Source of the DNA: an uncultured Clostridia bacterium
Lineage (GTDB): Bacteria; Bacillota; Clostridia; Christensenellales; Borkfalkiaceae
Direction: 5' to 3'
DNA: 64,000 nucleotides
Assembly (NCBI GenBank): GCA_934271245.1
Contig: CAKQQY010000001.1
Location: 1 to 64,000 of the forward strand
Shown one piece after another: positions 6,914-15,227 of the stretch. The first letter of the stretch is position 1. Each line of letters begins with the position of its first letter. A program made the translations under genes and the position numbers. The notes below the pieces were generated by a model. It was not told the origin of the DNA. It saw nothing but the letters and a program-made list of their open reading frames with translations, and made no database searches.

Positions 6914-8929
6914 CTATTTTTTTCTTCTTAAAACGGCAACGCTAAGCGGATTTACGGTAACACTTGAAATAATTTTATCGTTTATAACGTCAAAATATTC
7001 GCCGTCCAATTCTACCGTTTTTTCCGTTTCAGAATAGTTCTCGACAAAAACGTATGCGTTTTCATCGTCTTCTCTCGTGTGAACGGTAACTTTTTCGGGA
7101 AGATTTTTAAATTCCTTATATATACCGCAATTATTGATTATATCGTGTAAAACATAATCTTTAAACTCACCCGTATCGCGGAAAGATTGATAATACGCTT
7201 TACCCTTACCGAATTCGTTCACCGTTAATGCGGGATAATCGCCGAATTCGGTCTGAATAGTCGCAAGCGCCTTTGCTCCTTTCAAAATTACGTGTTCGCA
7301 ATAATCACACCCGGTAAATGATTTACCATTGTTAGTCGTTATGAAGTAGTTATCGTTTTCGTACAAAGAGTCTATTTCTTCGTTTATAATTCCAAAAACT
7401 TCTTTTAGCGATTTTGCAGGAAATCCGCCCAAATAGCAAAGATCGTTTTCATTAACGTAACCGCTCATATAAGTCGAATAGAAACAACCGCCGCTTTTAA
7501 CGTACTTTTCGATTTTGCCAATCGTTTTCCCGCTCAAAGAATATAGCATAGGAGCAACTATCAGCGAGTACTCGGAAAAATCTCTTTCGCTATTGATTAT
7601 GTCGACGTTAATACCTTCTTTCCAAAGGGAACGGTAATAATTTTCGCACGTTTCGGTGTATTTTTTGTTGGCGTTATTAAAACCCGTTGCAAATTGAATA
7701 GCCCAATCGTTTTCTTTATCAAACAAAATCGCCGCTTCGGATTTAACCCGAGTACCCGCCACTTCGTCCATTTTGCTTAAAGTTTCGCCAACGTTTTTAA
7801 CGATATTGAAAATGCGGGTATTCGGCGAGCCGCAATGATCTACTATTGCGCCGTGAAACTTTTCTTTTCCCCCACGCCCTTTACGAAATTGAAAATATTG
7901 AACGCTATCGCTTCCGTGGGCAATTGCCTGCATGCTTTGTAACTTATCGATATTAGGGCGTTTCAACCTGTTTATTGCCATCCAATTCACAAGCCCGGGG
8001 GCGCTTTCCATAAGTAAAAACGGACGGAATTTAATAGAACGGAAAAGGTCGTGCCAAAAGGCAACCCGGGACGCGGTATCATACGGGTCTTTCCATTCGG
8101 GATAAGAATCCCATGATACGAAATCAAGTTTTTCCGCTATTTTCCAATAATTCAAATGGTGCTGCCACATAAGATTCGTCGTAACGGGAAGGTCGGGACA
8201 CGCTTTTTTTACCGAGTCTATTTCGTTTTGCATAAAATCTGCAGTTTGTTCGGTAACAAACCGTTCCCAGTCCACGTATAAAGCGTTGATTGCGCTTACA
8301 GACGTATCGGTGGGCGGTTCGATTTGTTCGAAATTATCGTATTTCAGTCCCCAGAATGCAGACCAATATTGTTCGTTGAGTTTATGAATATCGTTGTCAT
8401 AACGCTTACGCAAAAATTCGACGAACGCCTTTCTGCATTTCGGGCAGTAGCATCTTCCGCCATATTCGTTAGAAAGGTGCCATGCGATTACCGCGGGATG
8501 TTTTCCATATCTTTCAGCCAACTTAAAATCGATTTCGGCAACTTTTTTTCTGTATTCGGGAGAAGTATAACAATGATTATGCCGATCTCTGAACCCCAAG
8601 CGCTTTCCGTCTGCAGTTACACGCATAACTTCGGGATATTTTTCGACAAGCCAGTGCGGACGAGATCCGCTCGGAGTAGCAAGTATTACCCTGCCGCCGT
8701 TTTCATAAATTTTATCGAGAATTTTGTCCGTAAAAGAAAAATCGTACTTCCCTTCTTCCGGTTCTAAAAACGCCCAGGAAAATATACCTACGCTCATTTC
8801 GTTCACTCGGGCCGATTTCATCAATTCCATGTCCTGTTCCAAAATCTCGGGATAGTCTGCCCATTGTTCAGGATTATAATCAGCGCCGTAAATCAGATGC
8901 GGAAAGTCCTTATTTATATAATTTTTCAT
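6914..8929 (-). CDS. GH42 beta-galactosidase
   Basis: A 671-aa glycoside hydrolase of family 42 that releases terminal beta-linked galactose. The TIM barrel begins at YGADYNPEQW (14-23). Acid/base E155 is in HLSNEYGG and nucleophile E308 is in LLMESAPG. The four cysteines of the GH42 zinc site are present: C120, C160, C162 and C165. A trimerisation (glutamine amidotransferase-like) domain and a short C-terminal beta domain follow. No signal peptide, so it acts in the cytoplasm on imported oligosaccharides. No transporter or regulator gene lies beside it. AAGGA precedes the ATG. Confidence 0.95.
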   Translation of the reverse strand: MKNYINKDFPHLIYGADYNPEQWADYPEILEQDMELMKSARVNEMSVGIFSWAFLEPEEGKYDFSFTDKILDKIYENGGRVILATPSGSRPHWLVEKYPEVMRVTADGKRLGFRDRHNHCYTSPEYRKKVAEIDFKLAERYGKHPAVIAWHLSNEYGGRCYCPKCRKAFVEFLRKRYDNDIHKLNEQYWSAFWGLKYDNFEQIEPPTDTSVSAINALYVDWERFVTEQTADFMQNEIDSVKKACPDLPVTTNLMWQHHLNYWKIAEKLDFVSWDSYPEWKDPYDTASRVAFWHDLFRSIKFRPFLLMESAPGLVNWMAINRLKRPNIDKLQSMQAIAHGSDSVQYFQFRKGRGGKEKFHGAIVDHCGSPNTRIFNIVKNVGETLSKMDEVAGTRVKSEAAILFDKENDWAIQFATGFNNANKKYTETCENYYRSLWKEGINVDIINSERDFSEYSLIVAPMLYSLSGKTIGKIEKYVKSGGCFYSTYMSGYVNENDLCYLGGFPAKSLKEVFGIINEEIDSLYENDNYFITTNNGKSFTGCDYCEHVILKGAKALATIQTEFGDYPALTVNEFGKGKAYYQSFRDTGEFKDYVLHDIINNCGIYKEFKNLPEKVTVHTREDDENAYVFVENYSETEKTVELDGEYFDVINDKIISSVTVNPLSVAVLRRKK

Positions 8930-8961
8930 AGCAATCCTTATTTTCAGATAAATTTTTTCTA

Positions 8962-8990
8962 ATTATAACCCCAAAAAAAACAAAAGTAAA
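8962..8990 (-). promoter_or_regulatory. Probable promoter of the GH42 gene
   Basis: On the minus strand: TTTACT (8985-8990), 17-bp T-rich spacer, perfect TATAAT (8962-8967), 33 bases before the start codon. Confidence 0.65.
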
Positions 8991-9055
8991 GAATATCCCC
9001 CGATTGCTAACCAGAATCATACAAAAACAATAAAAAAAAGTAAAAAATAACAAAG

Positions 9056-9086
9056 AAAAAAAACCGCAATAAATTGCGGTTTTTTA
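9056..9086 (-). terminator. Terminator of tRNA-Val
   Basis: AAACCGCAAT/ATTGCGGTTT stem with a 2-nt spacer, T run on both strands. It closes the tRNA-Val transcript on the minus strand. Confidence 0.85.
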
Positions 9087-9087
9087 G

Positions 9088-9164
9088 TGGTGGGGGCGGT
9101 AAGGCTCGAACTTATGACCTCATGCATGTCAAGCATGCGCTCTAACCAACTGAGCTACGTCCCC
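9088..9164 (-). tRNA. tRNA-Val(GAC)
   Basis: Cloverleaf on the minus strand: D-stem GCTC/GAGC, anticodon stem CATGC/GCATG with loop TTGACAT (anticodon GAC), T-loop TTCGAGC, CCA encoded (9088-9090). Two pairs are A-C mismatches: 5-68 in the acceptor (GGGGACG with CGCCCCC) and 49-65 in the T-stem (ATAAG with CTTAC). Confidence 0.93.
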
Positions 9165-9175
9165 AAAGCCTTTAT

Positions 9176-9204
9176 ATTCTATCATAAAAATTTTTTTTTA
9201 ACAA
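9176..9204 (-). promoter_or_regulatory. Promoter of tRNA-Val
   Basis: On the minus strand: TTGTTA (9199-9204), 17-bp spacer, extended -10 TG-A-TAGAAT (-10 box 9176-9181). Confidence 0.65.
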
Positions 9205-9270
9205 CAAAAATCAACTAAAAAATGAAAAAATTTTAAGTTAAAATTACGATAAAAACATAAAGGACTATAA

Positions 9271-9711
9271 TTATTTATCTTCGTCGATATATCTTTTCAA
9301 ATACGTTAAGTCAAGTTTCCATTCCGGCACGAGATTAAGTCTTCTATGACGCTCGTTTGCTTTACCGAGATTCTTTCTGTATTCGGCATATGAGCAGTTA
9401 TTTACTTTCATATAGTGTTCTTCTGCCCTTTCTTCGTTTCCTTTTAATTGCGTTCTTCCGATATGTATAACGCTGTGGCAGTCCGAACAAACGGCAACGA
9501 TATCTTCTAATTTTTGGGTTTGCGTCTTTTCGTTATAACTCCACCTTTCGTGGGCTTCCAACCTGTCCGTCTTATTTCCGCATATCATACATTTGCCGTT
9601 TGCACGCTTTTTTGCGTCAGCCTTAATATAGTCCCATTGCTTTTTTGAAAGGATACTTCTTAAATTACTGTACCAACAACTATCGGGCACCATCTCGAAT
9701 TCAAGTTTCAT
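9271..9711 (-). CDS. HNH-type zinc-finger nuclease-like protein
   Basis: A 146-aa soluble protein. C41-x2-C44 and C75-x2-C78 with H79 and H83 form the zinc ribbon of an HNH (McrA-like) fold; LEAHERW (H54) supplies the first histidine of the core. The family cuts or nicks DNA, but the target is unknown. I start at the ATG at 9709-9711, one base past the stop of the SbcC-like gene and preceded by GAGAG; a longer in-frame start at 9738 has no ribosome-binding site. Last gene of the trmB-sbcD-sbcC-HNH operon, so a DNA-processing role is plausible. Confidence 0.8.
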   Translation of the reverse strand: MKLEFEMVPDSCWYSNLRSILSKKQWDYIKADAKKRANGKCMICGNKTDRLEAHERWSYNEKTQTQKLEDIVAVCSDCHSVIHIGRTQLKGNEERAEEHYMKVNNCSYAEYRKNLGKANERHRRLNLVPEWKLDLTYLKRYIDEDK

Positions 9712-9712
9712 T

Positions 9713-11716
9713 TTACGCTCTCGATTTATGACATACAAAATATAAAATCTGGTATTCTTCCGAAAATTTCTTTAATAAAGAAATTCCGTTTGCGATTTTT
9801 TCTTCATCGAAATCACAAAACGGGTCGTCTAATATTACGAAAGGTTTATCCTTTTCAAATAACACGTCAATAAGAGCAAAACGCTTGGCAATATTAAACA
9901 AATCTTTATAGCCTTCGCTATAATACGCTACGTTTTTTCTCTCACCGTTTTCTTCAATTGTAATTTTAAGATCTGTATCGATTCTCGCGGCGGTATCTTT
10001 ACCGCAAATAAGCGAAATATACTTATTCAAACCGTTTTCTAACGGCGCGCGATATCTGGCTTTTACGTCTTCATCGGCGTCTTTAAGGAATTCGGAAGTT
10101 TTTAATAATAAGTTATAATACTTCTCATGTTCTTTAACGCTCTCTGAAAGTTCGGTTTTCCTATTTTCCAAATCGTATAAACTTGCGGCGGTATTTTCGT
10201 AATAAGCAATATTTGCCTTATCTTTAGACAGTTCGTCGTTTACAGCGTCAAGTTTTTCGTTCTTTTCTTTAAACGCCTTACGAAGCGATTCGGCGTCGTT
10301 TCCCGTTTCGCCTACCGAAATATTATCTAAATTGCCAAGTTCTTTAATTTTGTTTTCAATATTCAATACCTTTGTTTTTTCAATCTGAACGTTCTTTACG
10401 CAGTCCTTAAGCGTATTAAGAAATTCGTAATAATCCCCTTTGATTAAAGGGAAGGAATTTCTGAACGAATCGAGTTTTTCTTTATATTTATTTTCAATAT
10501 TAAGATAGTCTTCCGCAACTTTTCTTTGAGTTTCGACTCTAAGCGAATTACGAGAATTTGCTTCGCTATATTTCTTATTGCACACGCAATAATAGGCTAT
10601 ACCCAAAGCGGCGGAAATAATTCCGACAACGCCGACAATAATACCCGCCACTATAGATAAGAACGAAAATCCGATTCCCGAAAGAGCAGTCAGTATCGAT
10701 AACGCCAAAAAAGCAATAAAAGTTTTTTTGGGCGGTTTTTTTATTTTTGCCCCCTGTATCTCTTTCTCTATCGTCGAAACGCTGTCGAAAGAAACTTCTC
10801 TTTTGGCTTTTATTTCCGAATAATCTTTATAAACGCCGTTATAGGCGTCTATTTCTTCAAAAGACACGTCGTTCCCGGACAAAGTTTCTTCATACCTTTT
10901 AATCGCCGATTCCGATTCCCTTAGTTCTTGCTCCAAATCGTTCTTTCTCTTAAGCATAAGTCTGTTTGCTTCAACTTTTCCCGATTCGACGACTTGAATT
11001 TGTAACTTGTCTATTTCTTCCTTTAATGCTGCTGCTTCCGTTTTCCTGGCGTTATAATTATTCTGAACGATCTTTAACGCTTCCGAAGCGTTTTCCGCCC
11101 GTTCAATCATTTTATTGCATTCCGCAATTTTGTTTTTCTCTTCGGCAATAATTCCCTTTCCGCCGGCCTTAACAAACGTTTTTGCCTTTTCGTCTATGTT
11201 TTTGACGGCTTCGGCAAATGAATCGTCGTCTACGGAATAAACCGCCGAATTGTATTTTGCGGAAATACCCGCTACTCCTTTCGTTTCCAAATCGGACTGC
11301 GAAAAAAACAGCGTCGATAAAAAGCCGTCTTCGTCGATTTCGAAAAGACGCTTTCCTAAATCCTGATTATTCGAATATTCTTTTCCCGTGTTCAAATCGA
11401 TGAGTTTTACGGTGTCGTCGGATTCTTTGGAACCAAAAAATCTTTCAACGCGAAAATTCTTACCGCTATGCAAAAAATCTACGTAACCGCCGATTTTACC
11501 CGAGTAATTCCAACTTTTATATTTCTCTCTTTCGTTTTCGTTTAGGTTCTTCAATCTACCGCCTTTTAAGCCGTAAAACATTGCTTTAAGAAATAACGTA
11601 AGAGATGTCTTTCCCCACCCGTTTTCGTAATTAAAAACGTTTAATCCGTCGGTAAAATCGATATCGAGATTTTGCAATTTGCCGAACGACGTAACGTGAC
11701 ATTTCAATAATTTCAT
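9713..11716 (-). CDS. SbcC/YhaN-like AAA ATPase
   Basis: A 667-aa SMC-like ATPase. The N-terminal P-loop is ENGWGKTS (residues 31-38), an unusual form of the PNGSGKT seen in relatives. Coiled coil fills about residues 190-290 and 380-540, with a long hydrophobic double helix between (about 330-380), as in YhaN-type proteins. Walker B FVILDDPFCDFDEE lies near the C-terminus. With its SbcD partner it would process DNA ends or hairpins. I start at the ATG at 11714-11716, one base past the stop of the SbcD-like gene and preceded by AAGGAA; an earlier ATG six codons upstream overlaps that gene. Confidence 0.85.
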   Translation of the reverse strand: MKLLKCHVTSFGKLQNLDIDFTDGLNVFNYENGWGKTSLTLFLKAMFYGLKGGRLKNLNENEREKYKSWNYSGKIGGYVDFLHSGKNFRVERFFGSKESDDTVKLIDLNTGKEYSNNQDLGKRLFEIDEDGFLSTLFFSQSDLETKGVAGISAKYNSAVYSVDDDSFAEAVKNIDEKAKTFVKAGGKGIIAEEKNKIAECNKMIERAENASEALKIVQNNYNARKTEAAALKEEIDKLQIQVVESGKVEANRLMLKRKNDLEQELRESESAIKRYEETLSGNDVSFEEIDAYNGVYKDYSEIKAKREVSFDSVSTIEKEIQGAKIKKPPKKTFIAFLALSILTALSGIGFSFLSIVAGIIVGVVGIISAALGIAYYCVCNKKYSEANSRNSLRVETQRKVAEDYLNIENKYKEKLDSFRNSFPLIKGDYYEFLNTLKDCVKNVQIEKTKVLNIENKIKELGNLDNISVGETGNDAESLRKAFKEKNEKLDAVNDELSKDKANIAYYENTAASLYDLENRKTELSESVKEHEKYYNLLLKTSEFLKDADEDVKARYRAPLENGLNKYISLICGKDTAARIDTDLKITIEENGERKNVAYYSEGYKDLFNIAKRFALIDVLFEKDKPFVILDDPFCDFDEEKIANGISLLKKFSEEYQILYFVCHKSRA

Positions 11717-11717
11717 A

Positions 11718-12794
11718 TTAAAATTCCTTACCATTTAAGGCGTTCAATCCTATAAGAATAATCTGTTTTTTCTCTTCTTCGTCAAGATTGCTTGAAAGCA
11801 CTTTCCTGACGAATTCTCCCTTTATGCTTTTATCCGTTTCGTAGTCTTCGGTTTTAAGTTGTAATATAGTTTTATCTTCGATTTTAACGAAAAAGAAATA
11901 TTCGTTAAGCAGCATGGAAAGTCCCGAAAAATCCGAATCGAAGTCGGCGGTATATTCGCCTTTTATCACGAGTTTTATAAGAGATTTTTCATTATACTTA
12001 TTTTTTAAGTCGGACACGATTTCATCTCTGACCGATAAAAAGTTTTGTTTCCCCGTAACGTCGTATTCGTACACGTAAATATCTCTCGAAGAAAACTTGA
12101 CGAATCGTTCAGAGATTTTATTTCCTTCGATATTCAGAAGAACAAATCCTTTATCGCCCGTTTCGTCAAAACCGCGCCCTTCAAGGCAACCGCTGTAAGC
12201 ATACGTTCCGCGGCCGTCGATAACGCCTTCCGAATACGAATGGATATGTCCTAACGCGAGATAGTCAATATTTCTTCCTTTCAATCTCGGAATGCTTATC
12301 GTTTCCGCCTGACTGTTTGTTTTATATCCTGCAATCTGTCCGTGCAAGACGGCGATATTAAGACCGTTTTCGGGGAAATTTACGGTATCGTAGATAGAAT
12401 CGGTATTGTTCTCGTTTAATATAACTCCCGCAATCGTTACGCGGTCGTAAACGAAATAAGTCCACTCGTTTCCGAAAAACTTTAAATTTTCGGGAACGTA
12501 TTCTAACGTAGAAACAAACCCGTCTTCGTCGTGATTACCCGATAAGTATAAAAAATCTATCTGTGGCGCGTTTTCTATTGCGTGCAAAACGCGACCTTTA
12601 CTTTTAGCCGATATCTTACCCGTATCAAACGTATCGCCTGCAAGAATGATTACCGAAACGCCGTTTTCTTTTGCGTAAGACACCATCTTTTCAAACGATA
12701 AAAGCGTTTCTTCTTTTCTTATTCTGTTTTTCTCGGTCGGCAGACTATTCATTTTAGAATCTAAATGCAAATCTGCGCAATGGATAATTTTCAT
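11718..12794 (-). CDS. SbcD/YhaO-like metallophosphoesterase
   Basis: A 358-aa calcineurin-like phosphoesterase, the nuclease half of an SbcCD/Mre11-Rad50-type pair. The metal-binding motifs are in order: CADLHLDS at residues 6-13, LAGDTFDTG near 51-59, LSGNHDED near 80-87 and ALGHIHSY near 181. The C-terminal part is the ATPase-binding cap. The start codon comes 3 bases after the trmB stop and the stop is one base before the start of the SbcC-like gene, so translation of the three is coupled. Confidence 0.9.
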   Translation of the reverse strand: MKIIHCADLHLDSKMNSLPTEKNRIRKEETLLSFEKMVSYAKENGVSVIILAGDTFDTGKISAKSKGRVLHAIENAPQIDFLYLSGNHDEDGFVSTLEYVPENLKFFGNEWTYFVYDRVTIAGVILNENNTDSIYDTVNFPENGLNIAVLHGQIAGYKTNSQAETISIPRLKGRNIDYLALGHIHSYSEGVIDGRGTYAYSGCLEGRGFDETGDKGFVLLNIEGNKISERFVKFSSRDIYVYEYDVTGKQNFLSVRDEIVSDLKNKYNEKSLIKLVIKGEYTADFDSDFSGLSMLLNEYFFFVKIEDKTILQLKTEDYETDKSIKGEFVRKVLSSNLDEEEKKQIILIGLNALNGKEF

Positions 12795-12797
12795 AGA

Positions 12798-13466
12798 CTA
12801 TTCCTTTTCTGAAAGTACGGCTTTTAATCCGTATATTTTCATATTCATTCCACGAAACTTTTCTTCGTATTCGGTTGTCGCCGATTTAAGTATTTCTTCG
12901 TCGGATAACTTAAAAACTTCGAATCCCGATTCGGAAAAACTATTCAGCGAGTATTCAAAAAAATCTTTATCGTCGGTCTTCTGAACAACGACTCCGTCTT
13001 TTTTTAACAACGATTTATAAATATTAAGATATCTCTCGTTAGTAAGCCGTCTGTTGGCAAAACTCTTTTTGGGATACGGCGGAGAAAAATTCAAAGAAAT
13101 CTGCGTTACAGAGTTTTCGTCAAAATATCTTTGTAAATACTCCGCGCCGCTATTTATAAATTTTACGTTTTTTAATCCGAGATTCTGTGCTTTTTCGCAT
13201 GCGGAAACGATAATATTTTCAAGCATTTCAACACCGATATAATTATTATCGGGGTTTTTTAAAGCAGATTCAATAACGAATTTCCCTTTACCTGCCCCTA
13301 TGTCGAGAAATATCGGATTATCGTTACCAAACACGCAGTTTAAGTTTATTATCTTTTTGTCTTTTAACGCCTGTTGTACGTTCACCGCTTTTTTATCGGC
13401 AATCAAAAGATAATCCGACGCGTTTTCCAGTCTTTCTTCTAAATGTTTTTTCCTTCTCATTCTCAT
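12798..13466 (-). CDS. trmB: tRNA (guanine-N7)-methyltransferase, TrmB-like
   Basis: Methylates N7 of G46 in the tRNA variable loop using S-adenosylmethionine. The 222-aa length is normal. The SAM site is FLDIGAGKGKF (residues 53-63), and YIGVEMLE (76-83) follows. The family's catalytic stretch, usually NFSDPWPK with an aspartate that is needed in E. coli TrmB, reads NFSPPYPKK here (126-134), followed by the expected NRRLT. So the aspartate is replaced by proline. It may still be TrmB with a lineage-specific site. First gene of the operon; the spacer 13467-13554 on its 5' side shows no clear promoter. Confidence 0.85.
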   Translation of the reverse strand: MRMRRKKHLEERLENASDYLLIADKKAVNVQQALKDKKIINLNCVFGNDNPIFLDIGAGKGKFVIESALKNPDNNYIGVEMLENIIVSACEKAQNLGLKNVKFINSGAEYLQRYFDENSVTQISLNFSPPYPKKSFANRRLTNERYLNIYKSLLKKDGVVVQKTDDKDFFEYSLNSFSESGFEVFKLSDEEILKSATTEYEEKFRGMNMKIYGLKAVLSEKE

Positions 13467-13554
13467 ATTTCGGCACTCGGACGCATTTAATCAAGTATTT
13501 GAAAATATTTTAACATTTTTTTAAAAAACTGTCTATTCTTTACCCTTATTTTTG

Positions 13555-13583
13555 TTGCAAAAAAAAATATATTGTGATAGAAT
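13555..13583 (+). promoter_or_regulatory. Promoter of tRNA-Pro
   Basis: TTGCAA (13555-13560), 17-bp A/T spacer, extended -10 TG-A-TAGAAT (-10 box 13578-13583), 29 bases before the mature tRNA. Confidence 0.7.
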
Positions 13584-13611
13584 AATATCCGCTGACAAAG
13601 TTAAACCGTTT

Positions 13612-13687
13612 CGGGGTGTAGCGCAGTTGGTAGCGCGCTTGTCTGGGGGGCAAGAGGTCGCGTGTTCAAGTCACGTCACTCCGACCA
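13612..13687 (+). tRNA. tRNA-Pro(GGG)
   Basis: Cloverleaf with acceptor CGGGGTG/CACTCCG (one G-U pair), D-stem GCGC/GCGC, anticodon stem CTTGT/GCAAG and loop CTGGGGG (anticodon GGG), T-loop TTCAAGT, encoded CCA at 13685-13687. The outer T-stem pair is G-U. Confidence 0.95.
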
Positions 13688-13689
13688 TT

Positions 13690-13718
13690 AAAAATCGCTT
13701 GAAATTCAGGCGATTTTT
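13690..13718 (+). terminator. Terminator of tRNA-Pro
   Basis: AAAATCGC/GCGATTTT stem extended by TTGAA/TTCAG-type pairing, followed by T-rich sequence. It starts 3 bases after the encoded CCA. Confidence 0.8.
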
Positions 13719-13830
13719 ATTTTTATAAATTTTTAGATAAATCGTAAAATCATAGTAGGATTTCATTTGTCTGAAGACTTTTAATCACACCGCTTCAAGC
13801 GGCGGTTGTTTTTCGCTAAAGTCTACAAAA

Positions 13831-13860
13831 CAAGCCTTTCGGGTAAATCCGAAAGGCTTG
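13831..13860 (-). terminator. Terminator of ftsZ and the dcw cluster
   Basis: Perfect 12-bp stem CAAGCCTTTCGG/CCGAAAGGCTTG with a 6-nt loop, 17 bases past the ftsZ stop; TTTTG follows on the minus strand. A second small hairpin (CCGCTT/AAGCGG) lies further on near 13790-13802. The rest of 13719-13830 is empty. Confidence 0.85.
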
Positions 13861-13877
13861 AAAATATCTATTTAATT

Positions 13878-15125
13878 TTATCTCTTGAACAATTTTTTCA
13901 TAAACGCAGGAAGTTCTCTTCCTTTCTTTTCCGTTCTTACGGGTTCTTCGGGAACCGCTACGGGTCTGTCTTCTTCCGCCACGACGGTTTCGATTTTAGA
14001 TTTTACATATTCTTCCGAATTAACGGGCGTATTGCCTATAATCGTTTTAACAGCCTGTTCTTTTTCTTCCTGTTCTTCGATTTTTTGAATCAGCGGAAGC
14101 GCGTCTTCCTTTTCTTCCATTATGGGAGCAGGTTTAAGAATTTTAGGCTCGTCTTCGGGAGCAGATTGTTCCGAAGGAGAAAATCCCGTTGCAATAACAG
14201 TAATTTTTACTTCTTCGGCAAGCGTTTCGTCTATTGTTGCGCCGAAAATAATGTTCGCCGAAGGATCGATTATACCTTGAACAAGCGTTGCCGCTTCGTT
14301 TACTTCGGAAAGCATAAGATCTTTTCCGCCGGTAACGTTTAAGATTACCGCTTTAGCGCCTTCGATGGTGGTTTCGAGCAACGGACTGGAAACAGCCTGA
14401 CGAACGGATTCTATTACCCTGTTTTCACCTTTAGCCTTACCTACGCCCATATGCGCAAGCCCCTGATTTCTCATTACGGTAGAAACGTCTGCGAAATCGA
14501 GATTTATAAGCGACGGCGTAGCAATCAACTCAACTATACCGATTATACCTTGTTTTAACATATCGTCGGCGACTTTGAATGCGTCTAAAACGCCGATATG
14601 CGCAGGTAAAAACTGCAACAACTTATCGTTCGGAATAATAACAAGGGTATCAACGTATTTACGTAAATTTGCTATACCCTTATTTGCGTTTTCATTTCTT
14701 ATTCTTCCCTCAAAAGAGAAAGGTTTGGTTACGACGGCGACGGTAAGAATTCCCATTTCGTGAGCGATTCTTGCTATAACCGAAGAAGCGCCCGTGCCCG
14801 TTCCTCCACCCATACCGCATGCGATAAAGAGTAAGTCGGTTCCTCCCAAAACTTCCTGAATCTGGTCTTTCGTTTCTTCAGCGGCGGCTTCACCGATACT
14901 CGGATTACTTCCGGCGCCAAGACCTTTCGTAAGTTTTTCACCTATTTGAATACATTTTTCCGCTTTCGACATCAATAACGCCTGATTATCGGTATTTACC
15001 GCTATAAATTCAGCACTCTTAACGTTAGAAGAAATCATGCTGTTAATTGCGTTACATCCACCGCCGCCGACACCGATTACTCTGATAACGGCAGAATTGA
15101 TTTTTAAATTATCTTGCGTATACAT
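13878..15125 (-). CDS. ftsZ: Cell division protein FtsZ
   Basis: Tubulin-like GTPase that forms the division ring at midcell. The GTP-binding motif GGGTGTG is at residues 106-112 and the catalytic T7 loop NLDFADV at 208-214. After the globular core (to about 320) comes an acidic disordered linker, then the conserved C-terminal peptide ending GRELPAFMKKLFKR, which binds membrane tethers. The 415-aa length is typical. GGAGGG precedes the ATG. It is the last gene of the dcw cluster and has a likely private promoter in the 102-bp gap after ftsA, so it can be made in excess of the upstream genes. Confidence 0.98.
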   Translation of the reverse strand: MYTQDNLKINSAVIRVIGVGGGGCNAINSMISSNVKSAEFIAVNTDNQALLMSKAEKCIQIGEKLTKGLGAGSNPSIGEAAAEETKDQIQEVLGGTDLLFIACGMGGGTGTGASSVIARIAHEMGILTVAVVTKPFSFEGRIRNENANKGIANLRKYVDTLVIIPNDKLLQFLPAHIGVLDAFKVADDMLKQGIIGIVELIATPSLINLDFADVSTVMRNQGLAHMGVGKAKGENRVIESVRQAVSSPLLETTIEGAKAVILNVTGGKDLMLSEVNEAATLVQGIIDPSANIIFGATIDETLAEEVKITVIATGFSPSEQSAPEDEPKILKPAPIMEEKEDALPLIQKIEEQEEKEQAVKTIIGNTPVNSEEYVKSKIETVVAEEDRPVAVPEEPVRTEKKGRELPAFMKKLFKR

Positions 15126-15183
15126 TGTTGTTCCCTCCGATTTTATGTTTAATTATTTTTAATAAAATTTGTAATCTTTTTTA

Positions 15184-15211
15184 TTTATAAGAAACAAAAG
15201 TTTCTTGTCAC
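15184..15211 (-). promoter_or_regulatory. Probable ftsZ promoter with a palindromic spacer
   Basis: On the minus strand: GTGACA (15206-15211), 16-bp spacer, TATAAA (15184-15189). The spacer is the palindrome AGAAAC-TTTT-GTTTCT, which as RNA would be a hairpin and as DNA could be an operator. It sits 59 bases before the ftsZ start codon. Confidence 0.55.
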
Positions 15212-15227
15212 CAAAACTTTTAATCTT

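Noticed and set aside
9709..9738. Longer start for the HNH gene at 9738
   Set aside because: No ribosome-binding site there, and it would overlap the upstream gene; the ATG at 9711 has GAGAG at the right distance.
13806..14342. Plus-strand frame of 178 aa opposite ftsZ
   Set aside because: Composition is a mirror of ftsZ codon use (rich in F and R), and it lies wholly over ftsZ and its terminator.
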